DNA from: Acidisphaera sp035272265
Lineage (GTDB): Bacteria > Pseudomonadota > Alphaproteobacteria > Acetobacterales > Acetobacteraceae
Length of the DNA stretch: 5,554 bases
Assembly: GCA_035272265.1 (NCBI GenBank)
Contig: DATEQV010000528.1
Location: 1 to 5,554 of the forward strand
Direction of reading: 5' to 3'
Below the pieces are notes generated by a model. That model made no database searches. It was not told where the DNA came from and saw only the letters and a program-made list of their open reading frames with translations. Below, in pieces: positions 5,536 to 5,554 of the stretch (positions are counted from its first letter, which is position 1; each line of letters begins with the position of its first letter). Both the position numbers and the translations under genes were made by a program.

Positions 5536-5554
5536 ACGCTTCCTCGTCAATTGC
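5536..5554 (+). repeat. Possible start of a third dispersed-repeat copy, cut by the window end
   Basis: The bases after the Spy-like stop, ACGCTTCCTCGTCAATTGC, resemble those at the serA stop (301-318, ACGCTTTTCCGTCATTGC), which lead into the repeat at 310. The match has a few substitutions and one inserted A. Both sit at the end of a gene. Only 19 bases are available, so the call is tentative. Confidence 0.35.

Overview
The window comes from a GC-rich bacterial chromosome. Codon use strongly favours G/C at third positions, and the EnvZ-like kinase, the bactofilin and the repeat type suggest an alphaproteobacterium, perhaps Rhodospirillales-like. That placement is an inference from style and was not tested. 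Coding density is high and no stretch over 300 bases lacks a gene.

Left part (1-1270): the 3' end of a D-3-phosphoglycerate dehydrogenase gene (serA, ACT domain) is followed by a dispersed palindromic repeat of the 'GTCATTGCGAG...GAAGCAACCCAG' type. Next, on the minus strand, is a complete type II toxin-antitoxin pair: a Phd/YefM-like antitoxin, then a PIN-domain VapC-like toxin. A perfect 10-bp inverted repeat sits just upstream of the antitoxin start and is the probable autoregulatory operator. A second, shorter, reversed copy of the dispersed repeat lies beyond the operator, so the pair is bracketed by inverted copies.

Middle (1272-2814): a full-length proline racemase-family enzyme with both catalytic cysteines (Cys90, Cys253), best called 4-hydroxyproline 2-epimerase, converges on a small single-domain bactofilin gene on the minus strand. 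The bactofilin gene is divergent from the following operon across a 166-base spacer.

Right part (2815-5535): an OmpR-family response regulator and an EnvZ-like membrane histidine kinase overlap by one base (TGATG) and form a two-component operon. After two short GC-rich hairpin repeats comes a gene for a secreted Spy/CpxP-like protein with two LTxxQ-type motifs and a Met/Trp/His/Asp-rich C-terminus. The order regulator-sensor-periplasmic chaperone recalls Cpx and Zra envelope or metal stress systems. I infer that the kinase senses envelope or metal stress and that the Spy-like protein is its target or accessory. The last 19 bases look like the start of a third copy of the dispersed repeat.

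Most of the window is recognisable. The least explained parts are the repeat-bracketed toxin-antitoxin cassette and the uncharacterised sensor/Spy-like combination.
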